Shown: positions 8,772 to 16,672 of the stretch, piece after piece
How positions within the stretch are numbered: the stretch's first letter is position 1
Layout of the letters: each line of letters begins with the position of its first letter
From: Vagococcus salmoninarum
Lineage (GTDB): Bacteria > Bacillota > Bacilli > Lactobacillales > Vagococcaceae
Direction: 5' to 3'
Assembly: GCF_003987495.1 (NCBI RefSeq)
Contig: NZ_NGJU01000001.1
Span: 276,744 to 340,743 of the forward strand
Length of the DNA: 64,000 bases
The notes under the pieces: model-generated
Database searches by the model: none
What the model was told of the DNA's origin: nothing
What the model saw: the letters and a program-made list of their open reading frames with translations, nothing else
Translations under genes and position numbers: made by a program

Positions 8772-9365
8772 CTATTCTTCAACTAAAGTATAGCCATTAT
8801 CTAGTAATAGTTTTTCTGATTGGCGCATGCTTACAAAAGTTGGATCTTCAGCACCATCTGACATCGAACCAGTTAATTGCGTGATTTCTTTGTAATCTGC
8901 TACAGTATAATCAACTTCAGTTATTTCAGTCATTGAGTCATCACCATAATCAATGCTATGTTTAACACCTTTAACGCCAGCGTACTGCTCTTCAATCGGT
9001 GCAAACATTTCTTCAGCATCTTCTTTAGTAATTCCCATTTCACTATAAATAGCTTTTGAGTTAGTCGCTTGAGTCATAACAATATCGCCTTTATAAGTGT
9101 AAGTCATAAAAATTTCAACGCCATTCATCTTTTGCGTGAATTTTTTAGTTTGCGCGTTTTTCGTATCAGCTTTTTCTGAAGACTTTTTAGTCGTTTCTTT
9201 AGCCTTACTTGTCGATTCTTTAGTATCACTAACTGATTCTTTTGTCGATTCATTAGTGACTTCCGTTTTAGACTCTTTAGCGCTGTCTTTTTCTTTCGGT
9301 GCTGAACAGGCTCCAACTGTTAGCCCAACTGCCATTAATACCAATACTTTACCCCATTTTTTCAT
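8772..9365 (-). CDS. YehR/DUF1307-family lipoprotein
   Basis: This 197-aa lipoprotein has signal peptide MKKWGKVLVLMAVGLTVGAC with lipobox VGAC, so it is lipid-anchored at the outer face of the membrane. A Lys/Glu/Ser/Thr-rich unstructured linker (about 23-72) follows, then a DUF1307-like domain (KMNGVEIFMTYTYKGD, then DSMTEITEVDYTVADY). The family has no established reaction. It reads leftwards on its own, with AGGAGG upstream of the start and the bidirectional terminator downstream. The linker is a low-complexity KESTK-type spacer, common in Gram-positive lipoproteins to span the wall. Confidence 0.8.
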   Translation of the reverse strand: MKKWGKVLVLMAVGLTVGACSAPKEKDSAKESKTEVTNESTKESVSDTKESTSKAKETTKKSSEKADTKNAQTKKFTQKMNGVEIFMTYTYKGDIVMTQATNSKAIYSEMGITKEDAEEMFAPIEEQYAGVKGVKHSIDYGDDSMTEITEVDYTVADYKEITQLTGSMSDGAEDPTFVSMRQSEKLLLDNGYTLVEE

Positions 9366-9508
9366 AAAATCCTCCTGTTTACTTTAGTTCATTAAACCAT
9401 TATTATATAGTATTATTTAAACAAAAGCGATAGTTTCAGCGGATTTAAGTGGAAAAAGTTAAATAAGAGCGAAAACCTTCCTAAGGAGTGAATAAAAAAT
9501 TAATCATT

Positions 9509-9528
9509 CCTAAGTCTTAGGCTATAAT
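9509..9528 (+). promoter_or_regulatory. Promoter -10 of the araC-type gene with adjacent palindrome
   Basis: The palindrome CCTAAGTCTTAGG (9509-9521) abuts the -10 box TATAAT (9523-9528). The half-site TTCCTAAG also occurs at 9478-9485, 29 bases upstream of its copy at 9507-9514. This arrangement fits an operator or autoregulatory site (inference). Confidence 0.5.
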
Positions 9529-9561
9529 AAACAGAGAAAAGCGTTTAGAAAGGAATGTGCC

Positions 9562-10395
9562 ATGAGTTATTTACACGAAGTGATTCAACCAGATGAATTA
9601 TTAGAAGTTAAGTTATTTGATTTTAAAGCCGACAGTTACGAACGAGTCATTCCACCCCATTGGCATGCGAGTGTCGAATTGCTTTATTGTATCGAAGGGA
9701 CGTTAAAGATTCGCAAAGATAATCGGGAGTTTTTACTGAAACAAGGGGATGTGATGTTACTAAACTCGAATGTGGTTCATTCCACAAATAGCCCTAGGGC
9801 TAATCATATCTTAGTTATTCAAATTCCTTATAGCTTTATGCAACGAGTAACTGAAAATGCTTATAATACTACTTATATTTTTGAATTAAATAGTGTTGAG
9901 CAGCCAGTTAGTTCAGAAATTAGCGTGATTTTAAAAACTTTAGCTGCTGAAATTAGTCAAGTTGGTTTAGAAGCCAGATTAGGGAAGAAAATCAAGCTGT
10001 ATCAGCTGAGTCTAGAGCTGATTAAATATCATCAGCAGAGGATTGATACTAATGCCAGATTAAAAACCATTGAAATTCAAGAAAAAATGTTAGTCATTGT
10101 TGACTATATAAAAAAGCATTTCCAAGAAGAGATGCCTTTAGAACATATAGCCGAAAAATTTAACTATTCAGCCACGTATTTTTCTCGTTTTTTTAAGAAG
10201 AATATGGGAACAACTTTTTCTGACTATTTAACGATGATTCGCATTGAATATGCCCAACATTTATTAACTCATTCCCAATGGACGATTTTAGATATCTCTT
10301 TAGCTTCAGGTTTTAATCATGTTAGAACGTTTTTTGCCGCCTTTCAAAAATATCATCAAATGTCACCAAGCGATTTTCGTAAAAAAACAAGATGA
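9562..10395 (+). CDS. AraC-family transcriptional regulator with cupin sensor domain
   Basis: This is a 277-aa regulator. The N-terminal cupin (about 20-95) has HWHASVELLYCIEGT, LKQGDVMLLNSNVVHS and a strand-rich core that in this family binds sugars. The C-terminal AraC domain (about 175-277) has two helix-turn-helices; IAEKFNYSATYFSRFFKKNMG and HVRTFFAAFQKYHQMSPSDFR are typical. The gene lies 91 bp upstream of a same-strand PTS EIIC and GH3 beta-glucosidase, so it is the likely activator of that operon in response to a beta-glucoside. The EIIC promoter has a good -10 but a poor -35, which fits activator dependence. Confidence 0.88.
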   Translation: MSYLHEVIQPDELLEVKLFDFKADSYERVIPPHWHASVELLYCIEGTLKIRKDNREFLLKQGDVMLLNSNVVHSTNSPRANHILVIQIPYSFMQRVTENAYNTTYIFELNSVEQPVSSEISVILKTLAAEISQVGLEARLGKKIKLYQLSLELIKYHQQRIDTNARLKTIEIQEKMLVIVDYIKKHFQEEMPLEHIAEKFNYSATYFSRFFKKNMGTTFSDYLTMIRIEYAQHLLTHSQWTILDISLASGFNHVRTFFAAFQKYHQMSPSDFRKKTR

Positions 10396-10416
10396 CAAAA
10401 TACTTCCGAAATCATC

Positions 10417-10456
10417 GTAATAAATTACCGTAAAAAGTATAATGTAACCGCTATAC
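10417..10456 (+). promoter_or_regulatory. Promoter of the EIIC-GH3 operon with palindrome and cre-like site
   Basis: A -10 box TATAAT lies at 10438-10443 with no good -35. In the -35 area is the small palindrome GTAATAAATTAC (10417-10428), a candidate AraC-regulator or other operator half. ATGTAACCGCTATAC (10442-10456) matches the cre consensus except at its last two positions and overlaps the expected transcription start, a usual place for CcpA repression. Confidence 0.5.
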
Positions 10457-10486
10457 TAGTGATGAAGTATAAATTAAGGAGGAAGT

Positions 10487-11767
10487 ATGATGAAAGAAAA
10501 GGTAATTGCTTGGTTTGACAAGATTAATCCGGTATTTGATAAGTTAGGAACTAATATTTATTTACAATCGTTATCGGCAGCAATGATGGCAACTTTAGGG
10601 CCAGTCTTTTTAGGCTCAATGAGTTTGTTAATGGTGATTTTTATAGGTAGTGGTGGAAAAAATATTGCCTTCTTACAAGGTTTTGTGCCGATTCTAATGC
10701 AAGTGACTAATTTTACAATTGGTGCTATGGCAATTTATGTCGTTTTATTACTAGCTAAAAATTTAGTCAATAAATTAATTCCTGGCGATGATGGAATTTC
10801 AGCTGCAATTATTGCTTTAATGAGTTTCTTAATTGTGACCCCAGCAGCTACTGCGCAAATTGATGGAGCTGATGTTAATGTGCTGCCAACAACTTGGCTT
10901 GGTGCTCAAGGAGTCTTTTCAGCTATTATTATTGGTTTACTAGTAGGTAAAATTTATGCTGTCATTAAAAATAAAGGTTGGACAATCAAAATGCCAGAAG
11001 GGGTTCCGCCAATGGTTTCCCGGGTCTTCGAAGCCTTGATTCCAACAATTGTGATTGGCATTGGTTTTATTATCATTGCGAGAGTCTTTTTATTAACACC
11101 ATTTGGCAGTATGCATGAAATGGTTTATACAATTATTCAAGAACCCTTAAATGGTCTAGGTGGCACAATTGGGGCGATGATTGTAATTAGCTTGTTACAA
11201 CAAATTTTATGGTTCTTCGGCATTCATGGAACAAATGTCATTATGCCAATTATGATGCCGATTTGGATGGCTCTCGACATGGAAAACTTAGAAGCTGTTT
11301 CCCGTGGTGAAACCCCACCGAATATTTTAGGGAATGCTTTTTTCACAACGATTACGTGGGGCGGTTTAGCCTTAGGTTTAGTCATGTTAATGCTTTTCTC
11401 GAAAAGCAAACAGTACCGGGAACTTGGTAAAATTTCAATTATTCCAGCAATTTTTGGAATAACGGAACCCGTCATTTTTGGAACGCCTTTAGTTTTAAAC
11501 TTCAAATTAGCTTTCCCATTTATTTTCAATAACTCAATTGCAATTGGTTTGTCTTATGTCTTAATTAAAATGGGGATTGTTGCCCGCTTTACAGGAGCAG
11601 CCACGGTCTTTGGTTTACCAGTAGGAGCATTTGCGGCGATTCAAGGGAAAGGCTCAATTATTGTTTTGATGTTAATTATTCAATTAATCTTAGCGCCTCT
11701 ATTATGGTACCCTTGGTTTAAATGGGCAGAAAAAGATGCAGTCAAAAAAGAATTAGAAGGAGCTTAA
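10487..11767 (+). CDS. PTS EIIC permease, cellobiose/lichenan family
   Basis: This 426-aa integral membrane protein of about ten helices belongs to the lactose/cellobiose EIIC family. Conserved blocks include GGTIGAMIVISLLQQILWFFGIHGTNV, the ITEPVIFGTPLVLN loop that holds the substrate-site Glu, and the basic cytosolic N terminus with PVFDKLGTN. It imports and phosphorylates a beta-glucoside using EIIA/EIIB proteins. No EIIA or EIIB gene is next to it, so these must be supplied from elsewhere. AGGAGG precedes two in-phase Met codons (10487 and 10490). The GH3 gene starts 6 bp after its stop, so they form an operon under the upstream AraC regulator. Confidence 0.9.
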   Translation: MMKEKVIAWFDKINPVFDKLGTNIYLQSLSAAMMATLGPVFLGSMSLLMVIFIGSGGKNIAFLQGFVPILMQVTNFTIGAMAIYVVLLLAKNLVNKLIPGDDGISAAIIALMSFLIVTPAATAQIDGADVNVLPTTWLGAQGVFSAIIIGLLVGKIYAVIKNKGWTIKMPEGVPPMVSRVFEALIPTIVIGIGFIIIARVFLLTPFGSMHEMVYTIIQEPLNGLGGTIGAMIVISLLQQILWFFGIHGTNVIMPIMMPIWMALDMENLEAVSRGETPPNILGNAFFTTITWGGLALGLVMLMLFSKSKQYRELGKISIIPAIFGITEPVIFGTPLVLNFKLAFPFIFNNSIAIGLSYVLIKMGIVARFTGAATVFGLPVGAFAAIQGKGSIIVLMLIIQLILAPLLWYPWFKWAEKDAVKKELEGA

Positions 11768-11773
11768 ACAATC

Positions 11774-13990
11774 ATGAAAAAAGAACAATTAGTCGAATTA
11801 TTGGCTGACTTAACAGTGAAAGAAAAAGTCGGTCAACTAGTTCAATTGTCAGGAGATTTTTTCCAAGAAGATGAGGCCATGCTCGTAGGGCCACAAAAAA
11901 AATTAGGCATCAATGAAGAGATGGTAGACTTAGTCGGTTCAGTCTTAAATGTCACTGGTGCTAAAAATATCCATACAATTCAAGATAACTATTTAGCTAA
12001 AAGTCGTCATAAGATTCCCTTGATGTTTATGTCAGATATTATTTATGGCTACCGGACAGTTTATCCCATACCTTTAGGTCAAGGAGCAACTTGGAACCCG
12101 GAACTGATTGAAAAAGGCTATCAAAAAATTGCCCAAGAATCAGTGGCCGGTGGGGCTCATGTGACTTTCGCACCGATGGTTGATTTAGTCAAAGATCCAC
12201 GTTGGGGGCGCTGTTTAGAATCTACTGGGGAAGATGTCTTTTTAAACTCTCAGTACGCAGCCGCGATGGTCAAAGGCTTTCAACATGATTTTGATAAAGG
12301 CCAAGGCTTAGCCTCATGTGTCAAACACTTTGCCGGTTACGGCGCCGGTGAAGGCGGCCGTGATTATAATCATGTGGATATGTCAGAACGTCGTCTTCGT
12401 CAAGAATATTTACCAGCTTACCAAGCAGCCATAGAAGCTGGCAGCAAGTTAGTTATGACTTCCTTTAATACGATTGATGGCGTACCTGCCACTGGTAATA
12501 AATGGTTAATGAATGACTTACTACGAGGGGAATGGGGCTTTGATGGTGTCGTTATTAGTGACTACGCCGCTGTCCAAGAATTAATTACTCATGGTTATGC
12601 CGAAAATGAAAAAGAAGCAACTTACTTATCAATGGCAGCGAGTAATGACATTGATATGAAAACTGCTTGTTATTCTAATTATTTAGAAGAGCTAGTGGCG
12701 GAAGGCCGTATTTCAATGGCGCAATTAGACCAAGCTGTTATGCGAGTCTTAGACTTGAAAAATCAACTAGGCCTATTTGAAGATCCTTACCGTGGAGTAA
12801 CTGTTGCTGGGGAAGAAGCTTTAGTTTTTGCCCCAGAAAATCGGGAAATTGCCCGTGACATTGCTAGTGAGGCCATGGTTTTATTGAAGAATGCTAAAAA
12901 TGTCTTACCTTTATCACCAAAGCAAAAAGTTGCTTTAATTGGACCTTACGCGGATAGCCAAGAGTTAATGGGCTTATGGGCGGTTCATGGTCAAATGTCT
13001 GATGTCACCACAATTAAAGAAGCCATGTTAGAACATAGCGATCAAATCACTTACGTTCAAGGTTGTGATATGCTAGAAGATTATACTTTCTTAGGGGAAT
13101 TTGGTTTTTCTCAAAAAATCATTTCCAGTATTCAGCTAACTGCTGAAGAAAAAGAAAAAACGAAACAAGCTGCCTTAGCAGCAGGTGAGGCTGCCGATGT
13201 GATTGTCATGGCTCTAGGTGAACACACCTTACAAAGTGGGGAAGCGGGAAGCCGGACAAGTCTTAGAATTCCTGAAAAACAACAAGAGCTTCTGAGAGAC
13301 TTACAAAAATTAGGCAAACCTCTTGTTCTAATTACGATTAGTGGTCGGCCCTTAGTTTTAACCGAAGAGTTTGAGTTAGTTGATGGCTTAATTCAAGGGT
13401 GGTTCCCAGGAACGGAAGGGGGCCATGCTTTAGCTGATATTCTTTATGGTCAAGTCAACCCGTCAGGTCGCATTACGCAAAGTTTCCCTTACAATGAAGG
13501 TCAGATTCCCGTTTATTACAATCATTATAGTACGGGACGTCCTGAAAATAATTCTCAACATAGTGGTCGCTTTGTTTCAAAATATTTAGATGCCCCAAAC
13601 CAACCCTTATTCGCCTTTGGTTATGGCTTGTCTTATCATCAAACAAGTTATTCAAACTTAGTCACTAATCGAGAGACTTTCTCTCAGACAGAGCCTTTAA
13701 CAGTCTCAGTTACAGTGACAAATGACTCAGAGATTGCAGGTCAAGAAGTCGTGCAATTGTACATTAGAGACTTGTTTGCTAGTATTGTCAGACCAGTCAA
13801 AGAACTTAAAGCGTTCCAAAAAATTAGTTTAGAAGGGAAAGCAAGTCAGACTGTGACTTTTGAAATTACCGAAGAGATGGTTCGTTTTTATGGTAAAGAT
13901 CTCCAAGAGCACTCAGAAAAAGGCGAATTTGAAATTTTTATTGGTAAAAACAGTGAAGTGACTGAAAGTGTCATGGTTAAATTAGTTTAA
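11774..13990 (+). CDS. GH3 family beta-glucosidase, cytoplasmic
   Basis: This 738-aa glycoside hydrolase has the three-part GH3 layout: (beta/alpha)8 domain about 1-330, alpha/beta sandwich about 370-600, and a C-terminal fibronectin-III-like domain. The nucleophile Asp is in GVVISDYAAV (about 263), and the substrate-pocket motif CVKHFAGYGA is at about 180-190. VDLVKDPRWGRCLESTGEDV is strongly conserved. There is no signal peptide, so it acts in the cytoplasm. AGAAGGAG lies within the end of the EIIC gene. Pairing a PTS permease with GH3 rather than a GH1 6-phospho-beta-glucosidase is unusual, and whether it hydrolyses the phosphorylated disaccharide is unknown. Sugar specificity (cellobiose, gentiobiose, other) cannot be read from sequence. 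Confidence 0.92.
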   Translation: MKKEQLVELLADLTVKEKVGQLVQLSGDFFQEDEAMLVGPQKKLGINEEMVDLVGSVLNVTGAKNIHTIQDNYLAKSRHKIPLMFMSDIIYGYRTVYPIPLGQGATWNPELIEKGYQKIAQESVAGGAHVTFAPMVDLVKDPRWGRCLESTGEDVFLNSQYAAAMVKGFQHDFDKGQGLASCVKHFAGYGAGEGGRDYNHVDMSERRLRQEYLPAYQAAIEAGSKLVMTSFNTIDGVPATGNKWLMNDLLRGEWGFDGVVISDYAAVQELITHGYAENEKEATYLSMAASNDIDMKTACYSNYLEELVAEGRISMAQLDQAVMRVLDLKNQLGLFEDPYRGVTVAGEEALVFAPENREIARDIASEAMVLLKNAKNVLPLSPKQKVALIGPYADSQELMGLWAVHGQMSDVTTIKEAMLEHSDQITYVQGCDMLEDYTFLGEFGFSQKIISSIQLTAEEKEKTKQAALAAGEAADVIVMALGEHTLQSGEAGSRTSLRIPEKQQELLRDLQKLGKPLVLITISGRPLVLTEEFELVDGLIQGWFPGTEGGHALADILYGQVNPSGRITQSFPYNEGQIPVYYNHYSTGRPENNSQHSGRFVSKYLDAPNQPLFAFGYGLSYHQTSYSNLVTNRETFSQTEPLTVSVTVTNDSEIAGQEVVQLYIRDLFASIVRPVKELKAFQKISLEGKASQTVTFEITEEMVRFYGKDLQEHSEKGEFEIFIGKNSEVTESVMVKLV

Positions 13991-14004
13991 ACAGCACCGC
14001 TTTT

Positions 14005-14046
14005 AACAGAAGTTACGGGAGTCTTCCGTAACTTCTGTTATTTTTT
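14005..14046 (+). terminator. Strong terminator after the beta-glucosidase operon
   Basis: A perfect stem, AACAGAAGTTACGG paired with CCGTAACTTCTGTT, has a 7-nt loop and is followed within one base by TTTTTT. Confidence 0.93.
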
Positions 14047-14165
14047 AGATTAAAATTCAATTAAATCTTTACTTTAGTTTTTTAATAAGTTATCATAAAA
14101 AGTATGTTTTTAGAATAGTCTGAAAATTATGAATCTTTTGAAATTATAAGTTAGGGTGTGTTGGA

Positions 14166-15356
14166 ATGAGTTTGTTAGTTGCATTTATGTCAATAGCAGT
14201 TATTTTAGTTATCGGAGAATTAGTTTCCACTAAAACAAATGCTTGGATCCCTTCAGTGTTTGTCTCAGGAGTCTTGTTCTTAATCGGTTTTTGGACGGTG
14301 TTACCTGATGATTTAATGGAAACAGCCGGAATCTCGCCGGCGTTATCAACGTTGTTTGTTTATTTATTAATTACCAATATTGGGACAATGCTCTCTTTAG
14401 ATGAATTAAAACAACAATGGAAATATGTCATTATTTGTTTAGTAGCAATGGTCGGTGCCATTGTTGTGATTTTTGGTTTTGGTTTGCTTTTTGCGGATTA
14501 CAATACAGTAATTGTTGGAACACCACCACTATTAGGCGGGATTGTTTCGGCCTTGTTAATGTCCGAAGCAGCTAGTAATGCTGGCTTAATGGACTTATCA
14601 GTCTTAGCAATTGTCATTTATGTTATGCAAGGCTTTGCCGGTTACCCTTTGACTTCAATTGTTTTGAAAAAAGAAGGCAAGCTAACCTTAGCTTTACACC
14701 GTCAAGGCAAGTGGCATAAATCAGCAGGAGTCACTAGTGGGGCAAATGTGCCAGAAGCAGACATCAAGCTGTTTAAATTTATCCCTAAAGAGATGGATAC
14801 TGCCAGTTTCACCTTATTAAGAATTGCTTTTGTTGCCTTTTTAGCGGTTCAATTTTGCCAGTTGATTGACCCACTTGTTTCGATTAGCTCTTTTGTGATG
14901 TGTTTAGCCTTTGGCGTGATTGCTCGCTATGTTGGCTTTTTAGAAAAAGCACCTTTAACAAAGGCAAATTCTTATGGCTTTGCTATTTTAGTCTTAATGG
15001 CCTTTATCTTTGATGGTTTGAAACGAGCCACACCAACGATGCTGATAGACTTGATTGTCCCAATGTTAGTCATTATTGTTTCAGGTGTGATCGGTTTATA
15101 TCTCTTTTCTTGGGTCGCGGCGAAAGTCTTAAAAATTAGTCCGTATATGGCCTTTGCAACATCTTTAACTGCTCTTTACGGCTTTCCTGCCGATTATATT
15201 TTAACGTTAGAAGTTGTTAAAAGTTTAACGGACGATCCAGAAGAGCAAGAAGTCTTAAAAGATCATATGTTACCACCAATGTTAGTCGGCGGCTTTGTGA
15301 CAGTCACGATTGTCTCCGTCGTTTTAGCCGGGATTTTTGTCCAATTAATTAGATAA
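14166..15356 (+). CDS. Multi-pass membrane permease paired with an amidohydrolase (family uncertain)
   Basis: This 396-aa protein has about eleven hydrophobic segments and almost no soluble domain apart from a loop near 185-210. The motif TPPLLGGIVSALLMSEAA, then LSVLAIVIYVMQGFAGYPLTS, and a second half with similar spacing suggest an inverted-repeat transporter, reminiscent of DUF819/GltS-like permeases. Assignment is by general appearance only. It is followed after 17 bp by an M20 amidohydrolase, so it likely imports the N-acyl amino acid or peptide derivative that enzyme hydrolyses. The start ATG at 14166 has a weak GGTGTG upstream site. Confidence 0.65.
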   Translation: MSLLVAFMSIAVILVIGELVSTKTNAWIPSVFVSGVLFLIGFWTVLPDDLMETAGISPALSTLFVYLLITNIGTMLSLDELKQQWKYVIICLVAMVGAIVVIFGFGLLFADYNTVIVGTPPLLGGIVSALLMSEAASNAGLMDLSVLAIVIYVMQGFAGYPLTSIVLKKEGKLTLALHRQGKWHKSAGVTSGANVPEADIKLFKFIPKEMDTASFTLLRIAFVAFLAVQFCQLIDPLVSISSFVMCLAFGVIARYVGFLEKAPLTKANSYGFAILVLMAFIFDGLKRATPTMLIDLIVPMLVIIVSGVIGLYLFSWVAAKVLKISPYMAFATSLTALYGFPADYILTLEVVKSLTDDPEEQEVLKDHMLPPMLVGGFVTVTIVSVVLAGIFVQLIR

Positions 15357-15373
15357 AGAAAGTAGGTTTCACA

Positions 15374-16546
15374 ATGTTAAAAAATTTAAGTCAATTATTT
15401 CAAGCAGAAGCAGAAAATTTAGTTAAGGTCAGAAGACAGTTACATCAACAACCTGAGTTATCAATGGAAGAATTCGAAACAACTAAATTTGTCGCAAAAG
15501 AATTAGCAGCCTTAGGAATTGAATATAAGCTAGGGGAACCGACTGGGGTGATCGGAACAATTTATGGCGGCCAACCTGGTAAAACGGTTTTACTACGAGC
15601 AGATATGGATGCTCTACCTGTGCCAGAACTAAATGAAGGGTTAAGTTATAAATCGCAACAAGCCGGCAAGTCTCACGCTTGTGGTCATGATGCCCATACC
15701 GCCATGTTACTGACGGCTGCTAAAGTCTTAGTAGAAGTTAAAGAAGAATTAAAAGGCAATGTGCGTTTAGTTTTCCAGCCAGCAGAAGAAGTGGCTAAAG
15801 GCGCGAAAGCGATGATTGAACAAGGGGCTTTAGCAGATGTGGATAATGTCTTTGGCATTCATATTTGGTCAAGTGTGCCTGTGGGGCAAGTCAGTTGTTA
15901 TCCGGGACCGGCTTTTGCGGCGGCGGATATTATTAAAATTAACTTTGAAGGGATTGGGGGCCATGCCGCGATGCCTGAACAGACAGTCGATGCGGCAATT
16001 ATTGCTTCTCAGTTTGTTAGCAATGTTCAAGCGATTGTTTCTCGGGAAATTGATCCATTACACCCGGCTGTTGTAACGATTGGTCGGATGGACGTCGGGC
16101 AACGATTTAATGTGATCGCTCAAGATGCGTATCTTGAAGGGACCGTTCGGAACTTTAACGAAGGAACTAGAGGGATTGTCGAAGAAAAAATTACGCACTA
16201 TGCTGAAAATATCGCAGCTTTATACGGTGGCACAGCTAAAGTTGTTTATGAGCGCATGACAGAAGTCGTTGACAATGATCCAGCTTCAGCCCAATTAGTT
16301 AGTCAAATTACGTCTGAAACCTTTGGTACTGAGGCCCTCGGCGCACCAGCTCCAACTATGGGAGCAGAAGATTTTGGTTTCTTTATGACTGATACTCCAG
16401 GCGCCTTTGCCTTAGTTGGCAGTGCTAACCCTGAAAAAGACAGTTGTTGGGCTCATCATCACGGCCGCTTCAACATTGATGAAGATGCCTTGCAAGTCGG
16501 GGCAGAGCTCTATGGTCGCTACGCAGTCAGCTTTTTAAACGGTTAA
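15374..16546 (+). CDS. M20 family metal-dependent amidohydrolase (N-acyl amino acid/hippurate hydrolase type)
   Basis: This is a 390-aa cytosolic hydrolase of the M20D group (YxeP, HipO and N-acetyl-diaminopimelate deacetylase relatives). Metal and catalytic motifs are present: ACGHDAHTAML (about 99-109), FQPAEEVAKGAKAMIEQG, GIHIWSSVPVGQ, the dimerisation domain (about 180-295), PTMGAEDFGFF, and the closing HHHGRFNIDEDAL. It removes an acyl or aryl group from an amino acid or amino-acid-like substrate. It sits in an operon with the preceding permease. The exact substrate cannot be told from sequence. Confidence 0.88.
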   Translation: MLKNLSQLFQAEAENLVKVRRQLHQQPELSMEEFETTKFVAKELAALGIEYKLGEPTGVIGTIYGGQPGKTVLLRADMDALPVPELNEGLSYKSQQAGKSHACGHDAHTAMLLTAAKVLVEVKEELKGNVRLVFQPAEEVAKGAKAMIEQGALADVDNVFGIHIWSSVPVGQVSCYPGPAFAAADIIKINFEGIGGHAAMPEQTVDAAIIASQFVSNVQAIVSREIDPLHPAVVTIGRMDVGQRFNVIAQDAYLEGTVRNFNEGTRGIVEEKITHYAENIAALYGGTAKVVYERMTEVVDNDPASAQLVSQITSETFGTEALGAPAPTMGAEDFGFFMTDTPGAFALVGSANPEKDSCWAHHHGRFNIDEDALQVGAELYGRYAVSFLNG

Positions 16547-16590
16547 GTTTAGCAATTAAGAATGACTGTTACTTTGTGTGACTTAAAGAT

Positions 16591-16651
16591 AAAAAAAGAT
16601 ACTGGCAGATTATTCTCAGTTTATGAGAGAAATCTGGTCAGTATCTTTTTT
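16591..16651. terminator. Bidirectional terminator between convergent genes
   Basis: The arms AAAAAAGATACTG and CAGTATCTTTTTT, with an inner CAGATT/AATCTG pairing, lie between the rightward amidohydrolase and the leftward DUF2207 gene. Confidence 0.88.
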
Positions 16652-16672
16652 CTTGTTAGCTAAATGGAAATC

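Noticed and set aside
9125-9316. Lys-rich reading frames within the lipoprotein gene
   Set aside because: They are out-of-frame readings of the low-complexity linker of the lipoprotein.
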